The notes below the pieces were generated by a model. That model had not been told where the DNA came from. It did no database searches and saw nothing but the letters and a program-made list of their open reading frames with translations. The position numbers and the translations under genes are program-made. A DNA stretch of 64,000 nt from Halobacillus hunanensis (GTDB taxonomy: Bacteria; Bacillota; Bacilli; Bacillales; Halobacillaceae): assembly GCF_900166655.1 (NCBI RefSeq), contig NZ_FVZB01000007.1, positions 1,240,001-1,304,000 of the forward strand. Reading direction: 5' to 3'. Below are positions 9,153-17,306 of the stretch, in pieces. Position 1 is the stretch's first letter, and the number at the start of each line of letters is the position of its first letter.

Positions 9153-10427
9153 ATGAGCACGAAACCATTAGCTTTTCGCATGCGCCCTTCTGACATTAAC
9201 GAGATTATCGGCCAGAAACACTTAGTCGAAAAAGGTAAAACCATTCATCGCATGATTACAGCAAATCGCCTGGCATCTATGATTCTTTTTGGACCTCCCG
9301 GGACAGGAAAAACGTCCATGGCACAAGCACTGGCAAAAAGTTTACATCTGCCATATAAAACTCTTAATGCAGTCACAGATAAGAAAAAAGATATGGAAGT
9401 TGCCGTTGAAGAGGCCAAAATGCATGGACAAATGGTATTAATTCTTGATGAGGTCCATCGGTTAGATAAAGCTAAACAAGATTTCCTTCTCCCTCACCTT
9501 GAAAGTAATATCCTGACAATGATTGGCTGCACAACGAGCAACCCTTATCATTCTATTAACCCCGCAATTCGAAGCCGATGTCATTTATTTGAATTATATC
9601 GGTTGGAACAAGAGGATATTATAGAGGCGATCCACCGAGCCCTTGAAGATGATGAAAACGGACTTGGAGACATGCATATTGAACTGACAGACGAAGCTCT
9701 TACCCATTTTGCCTCTGCCGCTAACGGTGATTTACGTGCGGCTCTTAATGGATTAGAGCTTGCGGCCTTCTCAACTCCCGAAGATAAATCCGGGGTAGTT
9801 TACATTGATTTATCAACAGCTGAAGAGTGTATGCAAAAGAAAAGCTTTTCCCACGATAAAGACGGAGATGCACATTATGACGTTCTTTCAGCATTTCAAA
9901 AGTCTATTCGCGGCAGCGATGTCAATGCCTCTCTCCATTATTTAGCCCGCTTGATTGAAGCGGGTGATTTAGACAGTATTAGCAGAAGGTTGGTGGTTAT
10001 AGCTTATGAGGACATAGGCCTTGCCAGTCCTCAGGCTGGACCACGCACCTTATCTGCCGTAGAAGCCGCTGAGCGGATAGGCTTCCCAGAAGCCCGAATA
10101 CCACTTGCAGCCGCGGTGACCGAACTTGCCCTTTCGCCTAAGTCGAATAGTTCTTACCTGGCATTGGATGCTGCCCTGGCAGATATCCGCAAAGGAAAAA
10201 GCGGTGATGTTCCTATTCATCTGAAAGATTCTCATTATAAAGGTGCTGCCCATTTAGGACGAGGGGTGGAATATCAATATCCGCACAGCTTTGATCATGC
10301 CTGGGTTGACCAGCAGTATCTCCCGGACGCCATTAAGGAACGTACTTATTATGAACCGAAGGCTACCGGGAAGTTCGAGCAGGCACTGAAACAAGTTTAC
10401 GATAAAATAAATAAACAAAAATCATAG
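9153..10427 (+). CDS. rarA: Replication-associated recombination protein A (RarA/MgsA, YrvN)
   Basis: A 424-residue AAA+ ATPase related to the clamp loader and RuvB, which acts at stalled replication forks. Seen: Walker A FGPPGTGKTSMA, Walker B LILDEVHRLDK, sensor GCTTSNPYHSINPAIRSRC, and the C-terminal tetramerisation domain with YEDIGLASPQ and YPHSF. The ATG at 9153 (MSTKPLAFRMRPSDINEI) has AAAGGAG nine bases upstream. The reading frame stays open 65 codons further upstream, but that part does not resemble RarA. In B. subtilis yrvN also adjoins cymR, divergently as here. Confidence 0.95.
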   Translation: MSTKPLAFRMRPSDINEIIGQKHLVEKGKTIHRMITANRLASMILFGPPGTGKTSMAQALAKSLHLPYKTLNAVTDKKKDMEVAVEEAKMHGQMVLILDEVHRLDKAKQDFLLPHLESNILTMIGCTTSNPYHSINPAIRSRCHLFELYRLEQEDIIEAIHRALEDDENGLGDMHIELTDEALTHFASAANGDLRAALNGLELAAFSTPEDKSGVVYIDLSTAEECMQKKSFSHDKDGDAHYDVLSAFQKSIRGSDVNASLHYLARLIEAGDLDSISRRLVVIAYEDIGLASPQAGPRTLSAVEAAERIGFPEARIPLAAAVTELALSPKSNSSYLALDAALADIRKGKSGDVPIHLKDSHYKGAAHLGRGVEYQYPHSFDHAWVDQQYLPDAIKERTYYEPKATGKFEQALKQVYDKINKQKS

Positions 10428-10512
10428 AGAAGTATAATTCTTCCTCCTGTTGGAAACACTACAAATAAATCTGAGAAACTACTTTTCTAATAGAAAAACA
10501 GGAGTGATGAAT

Positions 10513-11160
10513 ATGCCTAAGGTTAGACAAGATGCCTGGTCTCATGAAGATGATCTATTATTAGCTGAAACCGTACTAAGACACATACGTGAAGGCAGTA
10601 CCCAATTAAGAGCTTTCGATGAAGTTGGAGATTTGCTTAATCGTACATCTGCCGCTTGTGGCTTTCGTTGGAATGCTGAAGTAAGGCAAAAATATGAACA
10701 AGCAGTAGAACTGGCTAAGAAACAACGTAAAGAGAAGAAACGCAGTGAAGCGAACATGCCAAACCCGATTGTAGTTAACACAATAGAAGAAGACGAGCAT
10801 GAAGTGGATGAAGTAAGGCAGGAGGTTCCTGTGTTGACAGATAAAGAAATATCTCCTCAACCTGAAAAGACCTTATCATTATCTCAAATTATTAAGCAGT
10901 TAAAAGCCTATCAAAAAGAGTCTTCCAACCAGCAAAATTTAAGTCAGAAATATCAGACACTTGAAAGTGAGAATAAAAAACTTGCATCTATGAATCAACA
11001 ATTAACCAATCAATTGAACTCCATGACGGAGGATTATCAAGCCTTGATTCAAATCATGGATCGTGCTAGAAAAATGGTCATGTTCGATGACCAGGACTAT
11101 TCTCAAAAACCTCAATTCAGGATGGAGAAAAACGGAAATCTCGAACACGTTGTACGATGA
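10513..11160 (+). CDS. RsfA family transcriptional regulator
   Basis: A 215-residue protein starting MPKVRQDAWSHEDDLLLAE. The N-terminal about 65 residues form a SANT/Myb-like DNA-binding domain (DAWSHEDDLLLAETVLRHI, then RTSAACGFRWNAEVRQKY). A basic and then acidic linker follows, then a C-terminal coiled coil (about 130-190, SLSQIIKQLKAYQKES onwards). This is the layout of RsfA, the prespore-specific sigma-F/G modulator, and its paralogues. The ATG at 10513 has AGGAG eight bases upstream; the ATG at 10507 is too close. Whether it is the true rsfA orthologue or a paralogue cannot be told here. Confidence 0.82.
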   Translation: MPKVRQDAWSHEDDLLLAETVLRHIREGSTQLRAFDEVGDLLNRTSAACGFRWNAEVRQKYEQAVELAKKQRKEKKRSEANMPNPIVVNTIEEDEHEVDEVRQEVPVLTDKEISPQPEKTLSLSQIIKQLKAYQKESSNQQNLSQKYQTLESENKKLASMNQQLTNQLNSMTEDYQALIQIMDRARKMVMFDDQDYSQKPQFRMEKNGNLEHVVR

Positions 11161-11244
11161 TCTAAACTTAAAGAGGTTGTGACAAAAGTATTTTTATCAA
11201 TTGAAAAATCCGAACTAGTAGAAACTATGATCAGTGCATATAAC

Positions 11245-11362
11245 CGCTCCGAAAATATACTTCGCTTTCCACGGGCGGCTGGTGAGCCTCCTTGTGCTGG
11301 CGCACAGCGGGGTCTCACCCGGGCCTTTCCTCCCACAGGGGTCTACGTATATTTTCTCCGCT
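11245..11362. repeat. Palindromic GC-rich repeat element with nested hairpins
   Basis: An about 110-base GC-rich block in AT-rich surroundings. Its outer arms GAAAATATAC (11251-11260) and GTATATTTTC (11347-11356) are a perfect 10-bp inverted repeat. Inside are GGTGAG (11281-11286)/CTCACC (11314-11319) and TGTGC/GCACA around 11294-11305. This order of nested arms is what a REP-like or MITE-like element would show. It lies between the RsfA-type gene and the 6S RNA gene. I recall similar blocks in Bacillaceae intergenic regions, but copy number is not visible here. Confidence 0.65.
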
Positions 11363-11439
11363 AGAACTGCACATCATTCGTCTTCTTACTTAGGAAGTTT
11401 AATTATGTTCCAGCCTCTATATTGTAATAAAATAGAATA

Positions 11440-11649
11440 AAAAAAAGACCAATCCCAATTGTGCCGTTGTATCATGAGTTTTGAACCCGCTCCAGGCAGG
11501 TGGGTGCCCTGCTCCGCACTTCTTGCGTCCTCTCATTATAGTAATGAGGCTTGCATTCCATGCGGAAACTCCAGGCTCCCGTCTCAAAAATGTTCGGTCA
11601 AAACGTACATTCGAACAACGTACACATCAGGATTGGTTTCTTTAATTGT
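11440..11649 (-). ncRNA. bsrA: 6S RNA (6S-1/BsrA type)
   Basis: The minus-strand transcript starts near CCAATCCTGATGTGT and ends GGGATTGGTC-TTTTTTTT, so the two ends pair into the closing stem and the 3' strand doubles as terminator. The central bubble strands are present: GTTTTGACCGAAC (11604-11592), which is the template of the product RNA in B. subtilis 6S-1, and GGAGCGGGTTCAAAAC opposite it. A terminal hairpin CCTCATTACTATAATGAGG lies between. 6S RNA binds the sigma-A holoenzyme and lowers transcription in stationary phase. In B. subtilis bsrA also lies beside aspS. The exact 5' end is inferred from the promoter. Confidence 0.92.
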
Positions 11650-11655
11650 ATTCAA

Positions 11656-11684
11656 ATCATAGCACAAATATTTCTGCTAATCAA
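11656..11684 (-). promoter_or_regulatory. Sigma-A promoter of the 6S RNA gene
   Basis: TTGATT (11684-11679), a 17-base spacer and TATGAT (11661-11656) lie on the minus strand directly after the aspS stop, setting the 6S RNA start at about 11649. Confidence 0.78.
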
Positions 11685-11712
11685 GGTGATATGCTTGAAG
11701 TTTTCACCTGCT

Positions 11713-13482
11713 TTAGTCCTGTTTTTTCTGTTTAAGCTGCAAGTGCAACTCGTCTAATTGAGCCTCACTTACGCTCCCTGGCGCTTCTGTAAGAGGATCC
11801 TGTGCTGAAGCTGTTTTAGGGAACAAAATCGTGTCACGCAAATTAGTACGGCCGGCAAGCAGCATAATAAATCGGTCGAAACCGAGCGCGATCCCGCCAT
11901 GTGGCGGCGTCCCATAATCCAAAGCTTCTAATAAGAACCCAAATTGCTCGGAAGCTTCTTCCTTAGAGAAGCCAAGCACTTCAAACATACGCTCCTGCAT
12001 CTCTTTTTGATAAATCCGTAACGAACCGCCGCCTAACTCATATCCGTTCAATACAATATCGTACGCTTCAGCCATAGCTTCTTCTGGATTATTATTTAAT
12101 TCTTCTATATTACCAGCAGCAGGCATCGTGAACGGGTGGTGGGCCGCGAAGTATCTTCCTTCCTCATCGTCATATTCAAATAACGGCCAATCTGTCACCC
12201 AGAGGAAATTAAACTTCGTGTGGTCAATTAAATTAAGCTTTTTTCCAAGCTTCAACCTTAGTGCACCTAAGCTGTCTAATACTACAGATGTTTTGTCGGC
12301 TACAAATAGCAGCAAGTCTCCGTCCTCTGCAGTTAACGCTTCCCTCAGTTGGGAAGTATCTTGATCAGAAAAGAATTTGGAAATCGGCCCATTGAATTCC
12401 CCGGCCTTCACTTTCAGCCAAGCAAGGCCCTTAGCACCATATACCTTTACATCCTCTGTCAGTTTATCAATATCCTTTCTAGAGAACGTGTCGGCATGGC
12501 CTTTTACATTAATCGCACTGACACGGCCTCCTGAGGAGACAGCTCCGCTGAATACTTTAAAGTCAGAGTCTTTCACGACTTCAGAAACGTTAACAAGTTC
12601 CATGTCGAAACGTGTATCCGGTTTATCAGAACCAAAACGATCCATCGCTTCATGATATGGCATTTTCTCAAACGGTGTTGGAATATCAATCCCCTTGACA
12701 TCTTTTAAAACTTTGGCCATCATTCTCTCCGTCATATTCATGATCTCCTCTTTGTTCATAAAAGAGGTTTCGATATCGACTTGAGTGAATTCAGGCTGAC
12801 GATCCGCACGTAAATCCTCATCACGGAAACAACGGGCAATTTGATAATATTTTTCAAACCCTGACATCATCAGCATTTGCTTAAACAACTGCGGTGATTG
12901 CGGAAGTGCATAAAATTCTCCCTCATGTACCCGGCTTGGCACTAAATAATCACGCGCTCCTTCGGGGGTACTTTTTGTCAAAAGCGGTGTTTCCATTTCG
13001 AGATAACCTTCGTCATTTAAAAACGTACGAATAGATTGGGTGGCCTGATGCCTCAGCTTAAATGTTTCCTGCATTTCTTTTCTGCGAAGATCCAGATAAC
13101 GATACTTTAAACGAAGGTCCTCAGAAACTTCTGAATGGTCTTCAAGCATGAATGGCGGTGTCTTCGCTTTGTTAAGCACGCTAACTTGCAGAGCGAGTAC
13201 TTCGATATCACCCGTTGCCATATTTTTATTAACTGTTGCTGCTTCACGCTCAACAACTTGCCCAGTAACTTCTAGTACATATTCAGTACGAACTTGTTCA
13301 GCAAGCTGCAGAGCCTCTTTTGATACTTCTGGGTTAAAAACAACCTGGACAATACCTGATCGATCCCGTAAATCGATGAAAATCAGTCCTCCGAGATCAC
13401 GGCGTTTTTGCACCCAGCCTTTTAAGGTTACTTGTTCTTCTATATTTGAAGTTCGTATCGTTCCACATTCTGTACGATGCAT
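11713..13482 (-). CDS. aspS: Aspartate--tRNA ligase
   Basis: A 589-residue class IIb aminoacyl-tRNA synthetase. Order: an N-terminal OB anticodon-binding domain ([24 protein letters not shown], about 18-42), the catalytic core with motif 2 [16 protein letters not shown], the bacterial GAD insertion domain (about 300-400), and motif 3 [15 protein letters not shown] near the C-terminus. Length and the GAD insert are those of bacterial AspRS. The start lies one base after the hisS stop, and its ribosome site GGGAGAGAG is inside hisS, so the two are translationally linked and share the T-box upstream of hisS. Confidence 0.97.
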   Translation of the reverse strand: MHRTECGTIRTSNIEEQVTLKGWVQKRRDLGGLIFIDLRDRSGIVQVVFNPEVSKEALQLAEQVRTEYVLEVTGQVVEREAATVNKNMATGDIEVLALQVSVLNKAKTPPFMLEDHSEVSEDLRLKYRYLDLRRKEMQETFKLRHQATQSIRTFLNDEGYLEMETPLLTKSTPEGARDYLVPSRVHEGEFYALPQSPQLFKQMLMMSGFEKYYQIARCFRDEDLRADRQPEFTQVDIETSFMNKEEIMNMTERMMAKVLKDVKGIDIPTPFEKMPYHEAMDRFGSDKPDTRFDMELVNVSEVVKDSDFKVFSGAVSSGGRVSAINVKGHADTFSRKDIDKLTEDVKVYGAKGLAWLKVKAGEFNGPISKFFSDQDTSQLREALTAEDGDLLLFVADKTSVVLDSLGALRLKLGKKLNLIDHTKFNFLWVTDWPLFEYDDEEGRYFAAHHPFTMPAAGNIEELNNNPEEAMAEAYDIVLNGYELGGGSLRIYQKEMQERMFEVLGFSKEEASEQFGFLLEALDYGTPPHGGIALGFDRFIMLLAGRTNLRDTILFPKTASAQDPLTEAPGSVSEAQLDELHLQLKQKKQD

Positions 13483-13483
13483 A

Positions 13484-14764
13484 TTACTCTCTCCCGCCTA
13501 GTTCTTGTTTTACATACTTTGTGATCTCTTCTAATGGAAGTTCAATCTGATCACCGCTTGCCATGTTTTTAACAGTAGCTGCGTTTTGTTCGAGCTCCCG
13601 CTCACCAAGTACAATGACATATTCAGCGTTTAATCTGTCAGCAGCCTTGAACTGACCTTTCATCTTTTTGCCTGTGTAGTCTTTGTCCGTCTGTATACCT
13701 GCATTACGCAGATTATACGTTAAGCGAACAGCTTCTTGCTCAGCTTTTTCGCCTAATGCTACGACATAACAATCAAGTGAATCCTCAATCGGGAGTTCTA
13801 TGCCTTCCGCCTCAAGCGCCATCAGCAAACGTTCAAGGCTCATTGCAAAGCCGATTCCTGATGTCTCTGGACCTCCCACTTCTTCGACAAGTCCATTATA
13901 GCGTCCACCGCCGCTTAACGTAGTAATCGCTCCAAACCCTTCTGCATCACTCATAATTTCAAATGCTGTATGGTTATAGTAATCCAGTCCGCGTACTAAA
14001 TTAGCATCAATAACGTAGTCGATATCCATCGCTTGCAAGTGCTTTTGTACATCTTCAAAGTATTTGCCGGACTCATCATTTAAATAGTCCAAGATTGATG
14101 GGGCCGATTCCATGGCAGGGTGATCTTTATCTTTTTTACAGTCAAGCACCCGCAAAGGATTTTGTTCCAGTCGCAATTGACAATCCGAGCAAAGTTCATT
14201 TTTGTAAGGATTAAAGTGTTCGACAAGTGCATTTTTGTGCGCTTCTCTGCTCTCCCGGTCTCCCAGACTATTCAGAACTAGTTTTAATGAGGTCAAACCA
14301 AGTCCCCGATAAGCATTCATAGCCAATGCCATCACCTCAGCGTCCACCGCAGGATCATTGCTCCCAAGCGCTTCTACCCCAAATTGTACAAACTGCCTCA
14401 TTCTTCCCTGCTGAGGCCTTTCATAGCGAAACATCGGACCAATATAAAATAATTTTGTCGGCTGGCTGGGCTGACCAAATAGTTTATTTTGGACAAAAGA
14501 ACGGACAACGGAAGCGGTGCCCTCTGGACGAAGTGTTATACTCCGATCACCGCGGTCAGTAAATGTGTACATTTCTTTCTGTACAATATCTGTGCTGTCC
14601 CCCACACTCCGCTGAAATAATTCTGTATGTTCGAAAATAGGTGTTCTAATTTCTTTATAATTGTAGCAGCGGCTCAATTCAATAAGCTTCTGTTCAACAT
14701 ATTGCCATTTTTCTGAAATACCAGGTAAAATATCCTGGGTCCCACGAGGCGCTCTCATATTCAT
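13484..14764 (-). CDS. hisS: Histidine--tRNA ligase
   Basis: A 426-residue class IIa synthetase. Visible are [11 protein letters not shown] at the start, motif 2 [20 protein letters not shown] (about 112-131), the histidine-binding signature [14 protein letters not shown], motif 3 [12 protein letters not shown] and a C-terminal anticodon-binding domain. The ATG at 14764 has AGGAGG eight bases upstream. First gene of the hisS-aspS operon, controlled by the T-box in front. Confidence 0.97.
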   Translation of the reverse strand: MNMRAPRGTQDILPGISEKWQYVEQKLIELSRCYNYKEIRTPIFEHTELFQRSVGDSTDIVQKEMYTFTDRGDRSITLRPEGTASVVRSFVQNKLFGQPSQPTKLFYIGPMFRYERPQQGRMRQFVQFGVEALGSNDPAVDAEVMALAMNAYRGLGLTSLKLVLNSLGDRESREAHKNALVEHFNPYKNELCSDCQLRLEQNPLRVLDCKKDKDHPAMESAPSILDYLNDESGKYFEDVQKHLQAMDIDYVIDANLVRGLDYYNHTAFEIMSDAEGFGAITTLSGGGRYNGLVEEVGGPETSGIGFAMSLERLLMALEAEGIELPIEDSLDCYVVALGEKAEQEAVRLTYNLRNAGIQTDKDYTGKKMKGQFKAADRLNAEYVIVLGERELEQNAATVKNMASGDQIELPLEEITKYVKQELGGRE

Positions 14765-14813
14765 TATTTTTTCCTCCTAGATCGTTATTTCATAATCAAA
14801 TTTTGTTACCATA

Positions 14814-15089
14814 CAAAAAACTCCCGTCCCTTTCTATACAAATAGAAAAGGGACGGGAGTTAAATGCCCGCGTTGCCACCCTGGTTGAGGTAAAATACAC
14901 CCCCACTCGATAAACAGTTAACGCCTGTATAAACGTTCACACCTACTATTGTTCGATGTGAAACCTAAGAAATGTCTTTCATCTAACCATAATAGAGAAA
15001 TGTTTTCAGCCGGATGACATTTCTTCTCTGTCTACATAGAATTAGATTACTCTTTTCCTCAATGGTTGTATTCGATTCATTTAGAATTG
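14814..15089 (-). promoter_or_regulatory. T-box leader of hisS-aspS with overlapping Asp and His codons
   Basis: The minus strand carries the antiterminator AGGGTGGCAACGCGG (about 14868-14882) and a terminator made of ACTCCCGTCCCTTT paired with AAAGGGACGGGAGT and a T-run at 14815-14820. Stem I contains AGAGAAG and a specifier-like loop reading TGAAA-GACAT-TTC. GAC (Asp) and CAT (His) overlap at 14972-14976, which suits an operon for both synthetases. Seen: motifs and loop sequence. Inferred: that both codons are used. The remaining 15126-15274 holds only the amidase upstream region. Confidence 0.92.
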
Positions 15090-15095
15090 ATTACT

Positions 15096-15125
15096 ATCAT
15101 ATAGTTTTATGTATTCTTCTGTCAA
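15096..15125 (-). promoter_or_regulatory. Sigma-A promoter of the hisS-aspS operon
   Basis: TTGACA (15125-15120), an 18-base spacer and TATGAT (15101-15096) on the minus strand, immediately before the T-box. Confidence 0.78.
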
Positions 15126-15274
15126 GTTAATTAGTCAAGAAAACTTATACAGCCATTTTACCCAGCTGTACACTCTTCCGTAGCTTGAAAATTTTTATGA
15201 AAATCATGCAGGTTATGGTAAACTTTTCTTGAATATGTGTAAAATCAGCGAAGTATGGAGGTGGATACAAAATT

Positions 15275-16771
15275 ATGAAGCAATGGCTATCATTTATATT
15301 TATTATGACCAGTTTGATCTGGTTAACGCCTAATTTAGTTCATGCTAACAAAGCCGTAATACAGGTAGATCATCTGAATATTAGATCTGGCCCAAGTCTG
15401 TCACATTCCATTATCGGGAAAGCTCACAATCAAGAAACTTATCATGTTGTTGATCAAAAAAGTGATTGGGTACAAATCCAGGGAAACGAGAAAAAAGGCT
15501 GGGTCGCAGGATATTTAGTGAAAATGAAGCAGGATCAATCCGTGACCTCAAAAGTAGATCACTTACGCGTCCGGTCTGAACCGGGAGTAAACAGTACAGT
15601 ACGTGGATACCTGATGAAAAATGAACAGGCAGCAAAGCAGGATGAACAAGGAGAATGGGTGTTAATTAAGAGTGCTAAAGCATCCGGATGGGTCCATAGT
15701 GACTATTTACGTACATATGATTCTCAGGTAAGCCCAACTGAGAGCCAGACCAAAACTGCATCATCCCTCGGTGAAATAACCGTCACCGCTGCAGTTTTAA
15801 ACGTAAGAAGCCAAAAGTCTACAAACAGTTCTATCGTCGCTCAAGTGAGCAAAGGGAAAACATTCACCTATATTGCAGAAAGCAATGGCTGGTATCAAAT
15901 TAAACTTAATGACACTAAAACAGGCTGGGTTGCGGGGTGGCTCGTAACAAGTGATGCTGAAGACAGCACCGGACCTAGTACAGACGTGACAAAGATAACC
16001 CTTCAATTTAATGGGACCAATATTAGAACAGGTCCATCTTCGAACACAACAGTACTAGCAAGTGGCCATAAGGGAGAACAATTTAACGTGTTGGGTAAGG
16101 AAAACCAGTGGTATAAAATCCAATACCAAGGAAAAGAAGCCTATGTAGCTGGATGGATTGTAAAAGAAGAAACCTCTTCTTCTGACGCCCCTCCTACTGT
16201 CCCTTCACAACCATCCAAGCCGGGCTCCGGAGGGTTGAAAGGTAGAACTATTGTGATCGACGCGGGTCATGGGGGATTTGACCCCGGAGCTATTGGTGTA
16301 AGTGGGAGTTACGAAAAAACGCTGACCTTACAAACGGCCCAACAGTTGAAGCGTACACTGGAACAAAATGGAGCCCAAGTCATCATGACCCGCTCCAATG
16401 ATTCATATGTATCGCTATCAGCGAGAACCATCGTTTCAAATGCTTCGAAAGCAGACCTGTTTATAAGTGTTCACTATAATAGTTATCCACAATCAGCGAG
16501 TGCAACCGGATTTAGCACGTACTATTATCATAGCAATGCCAAATCCCTTGCGAGCACCATTCAATCTGGCATGAGTCGTGCTACTGAATTAAGAGACCGC
16601 GGCATTAGGCATGGGGACTTTCATGTTCTGAGGAATAATAATAAACCGGCGGTTCTGCTTGAACTAGGGTTCCTATCTAACTCCAAGGAAGAACAAACTG
16701 TCAGCAGCACAAATTATCAGAAAAAAGTAAGCCAGGGAATTAAAAACGGACTCGAAAACTACTTTAACTAA
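15275..16771 (+). CDS. yrvJ: Exported N-acetylmuramoyl-L-alanine amidase with four SH3b domains (YrvJ-like)
   Basis: A 498-residue secreted cell-wall hydrolase. A signal peptide (MKQWLSFIFIMTSLIWL..., cleavage near VHA-NK at 25) is followed by four bacterial SH3 domains (about 27-90, 92-150, 165-225, 233-300), each with a GWVAGYL-like ending. A Ser/Pro/Gly linker leads to an Amidase_3 catalytic domain (about 322-498). Zinc ligands are visible in DAGHGG, the E of SYEKTLTL, and SVHYNS; the catalytic Glu is in LLELGFLSN. It cleaves the MurNAc-L-Ala bond. GGAGGTG precedes the ATG. B. subtilis yrvJ has the same layout and location. Confidence 0.93.
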   Translation: MKQWLSFIFIMTSLIWLTPNLVHANKAVIQVDHLNIRSGPSLSHSIIGKAHNQETYHVVDQKSDWVQIQGNEKKGWVAGYLVKMKQDQSVTSKVDHLRVRSEPGVNSTVRGYLMKNEQAAKQDEQGEWVLIKSAKASGWVHSDYLRTYDSQVSPTESQTKTASSLGEITVTAAVLNVRSQKSTNSSIVAQVSKGKTFTYIAESNGWYQIKLNDTKTGWVAGWLVTSDAEDSTGPSTDVTKITLQFNGTNIRTGPSSNTTVLASGHKGEQFNVLGKENQWYKIQYQGKEAYVAGWIVKEETSSSDAPPTVPSQPSKPGSGGLKGRTIVIDAGHGGFDPGAIGVSGSYEKTLTLQTAQQLKRTLEQNGAQVIMTRSNDSYVSLSARTIVSNASKADLFISVHYNSYPQSASATGFSTYYYHSNAKSLASTIQSGMSRATELRDRGIRHGDFHVLRNNNKPAVLLELGFLSNSKEEQTVSSTNYQKKVSQGIKNGLENYFN

Positions 16772-16804
16772 CCTAACTAGATTCTTTCATTATTTATGGT
16801 AAAC

Positions 16805-16840
16805 AAAGAAGCCCGCAGCTAAGCTGCGGGCTTCTTTTTA
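16805..16840. terminator. Bidirectional terminator between the amidase gene and dtd
   Basis: A perfect 15-bp stem, AAAGAAGCCCGCAGC/GCTGCGGGCTTCTTT, with a three-base loop TAA. T-runs follow on both strands, so it ends both convergent genes. Confidence 0.9.
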
Positions 16841-17284
16841 TCTATTCTTACTATCCAATATAAGGGTTACAGGTCCAGAATTCGTTAACTGTACATTCAT
16901 CATAGCCCCAAATGCACCAGTTTCAACCTTTATCCCCTCACCTTTCACCATTTCATTGAAGCGTTCGTATAATTGATTAGCGATATCAGGTTTCGCTGCT
17001 TCCATAAAATTAGGACGTCTCCCTTTACGAGTATCTCCGTATAGGGTGAACTGAGATATGGAAAGTAACCCACCTTTAACATCATGTAAAGAGTGGTTCA
17101 TTTTTCCATCCTCATCTTCAAAAATTCTCAAGTGAGGAATTTTATTTGCCAAATAGCGAGCATCTTCTTCCGTATCTTCATGCGTGACCCCCAGCATAAC
17201 AACAAGTCCTTCATGGATCGCTCCCGTTTGCTGCTCTTCAACTTCAACAGAGGCGTTTACCGCTCTTTGTATTACAGCTCTCAT
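16838..17284 (-). CDS. dtd: D-aminoacyl-tRNA deacylase
   Basis: A 148-residue enzyme that removes D-amino acids mischarged onto tRNA. The DTD signatures [12 protein letters not shown] (catalytic Thr) and the cross-subunit [10 protein letters not shown] at the C-terminus are present, as is the start MRAVIQRA. The ATG at 17284 with GGGAGAAG upstream gives the family length; longer in-frame starts run into the relA end. It lies 22 bases after relA, the order found in B. subtilis (relA-dtd), so they are probably co-transcribed. Confidence 0.95.
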   Translation of the reverse strand: MRAVIQRAVNASVEVEEQQTGAIHEGLVVMLGVTHEDTEEDARYLANKIPHLRIFEDEDGKMNHSLHDVKGGLLSISQFTLYGDTRKGRRPNFMEAAKPDIANQLYERFNEMVKGEGIKVETGAFGAMMNVQLTNSGPVTLILDSKNR

Positions 17285-17306
17285 GCTACATCTTCTCCCT
17301 CTACAC

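Noticed and set aside
11112-11440. Short frames over the palindromic block after the RsfA-type gene
   Set aside because: Composition, palindromes and lack of ribosome sites indicate a non-coding repeat.
11459-11757. Two small plus-strand frames
   Set aside because: They are antisense to the 6S RNA gene and show no protein-like features.
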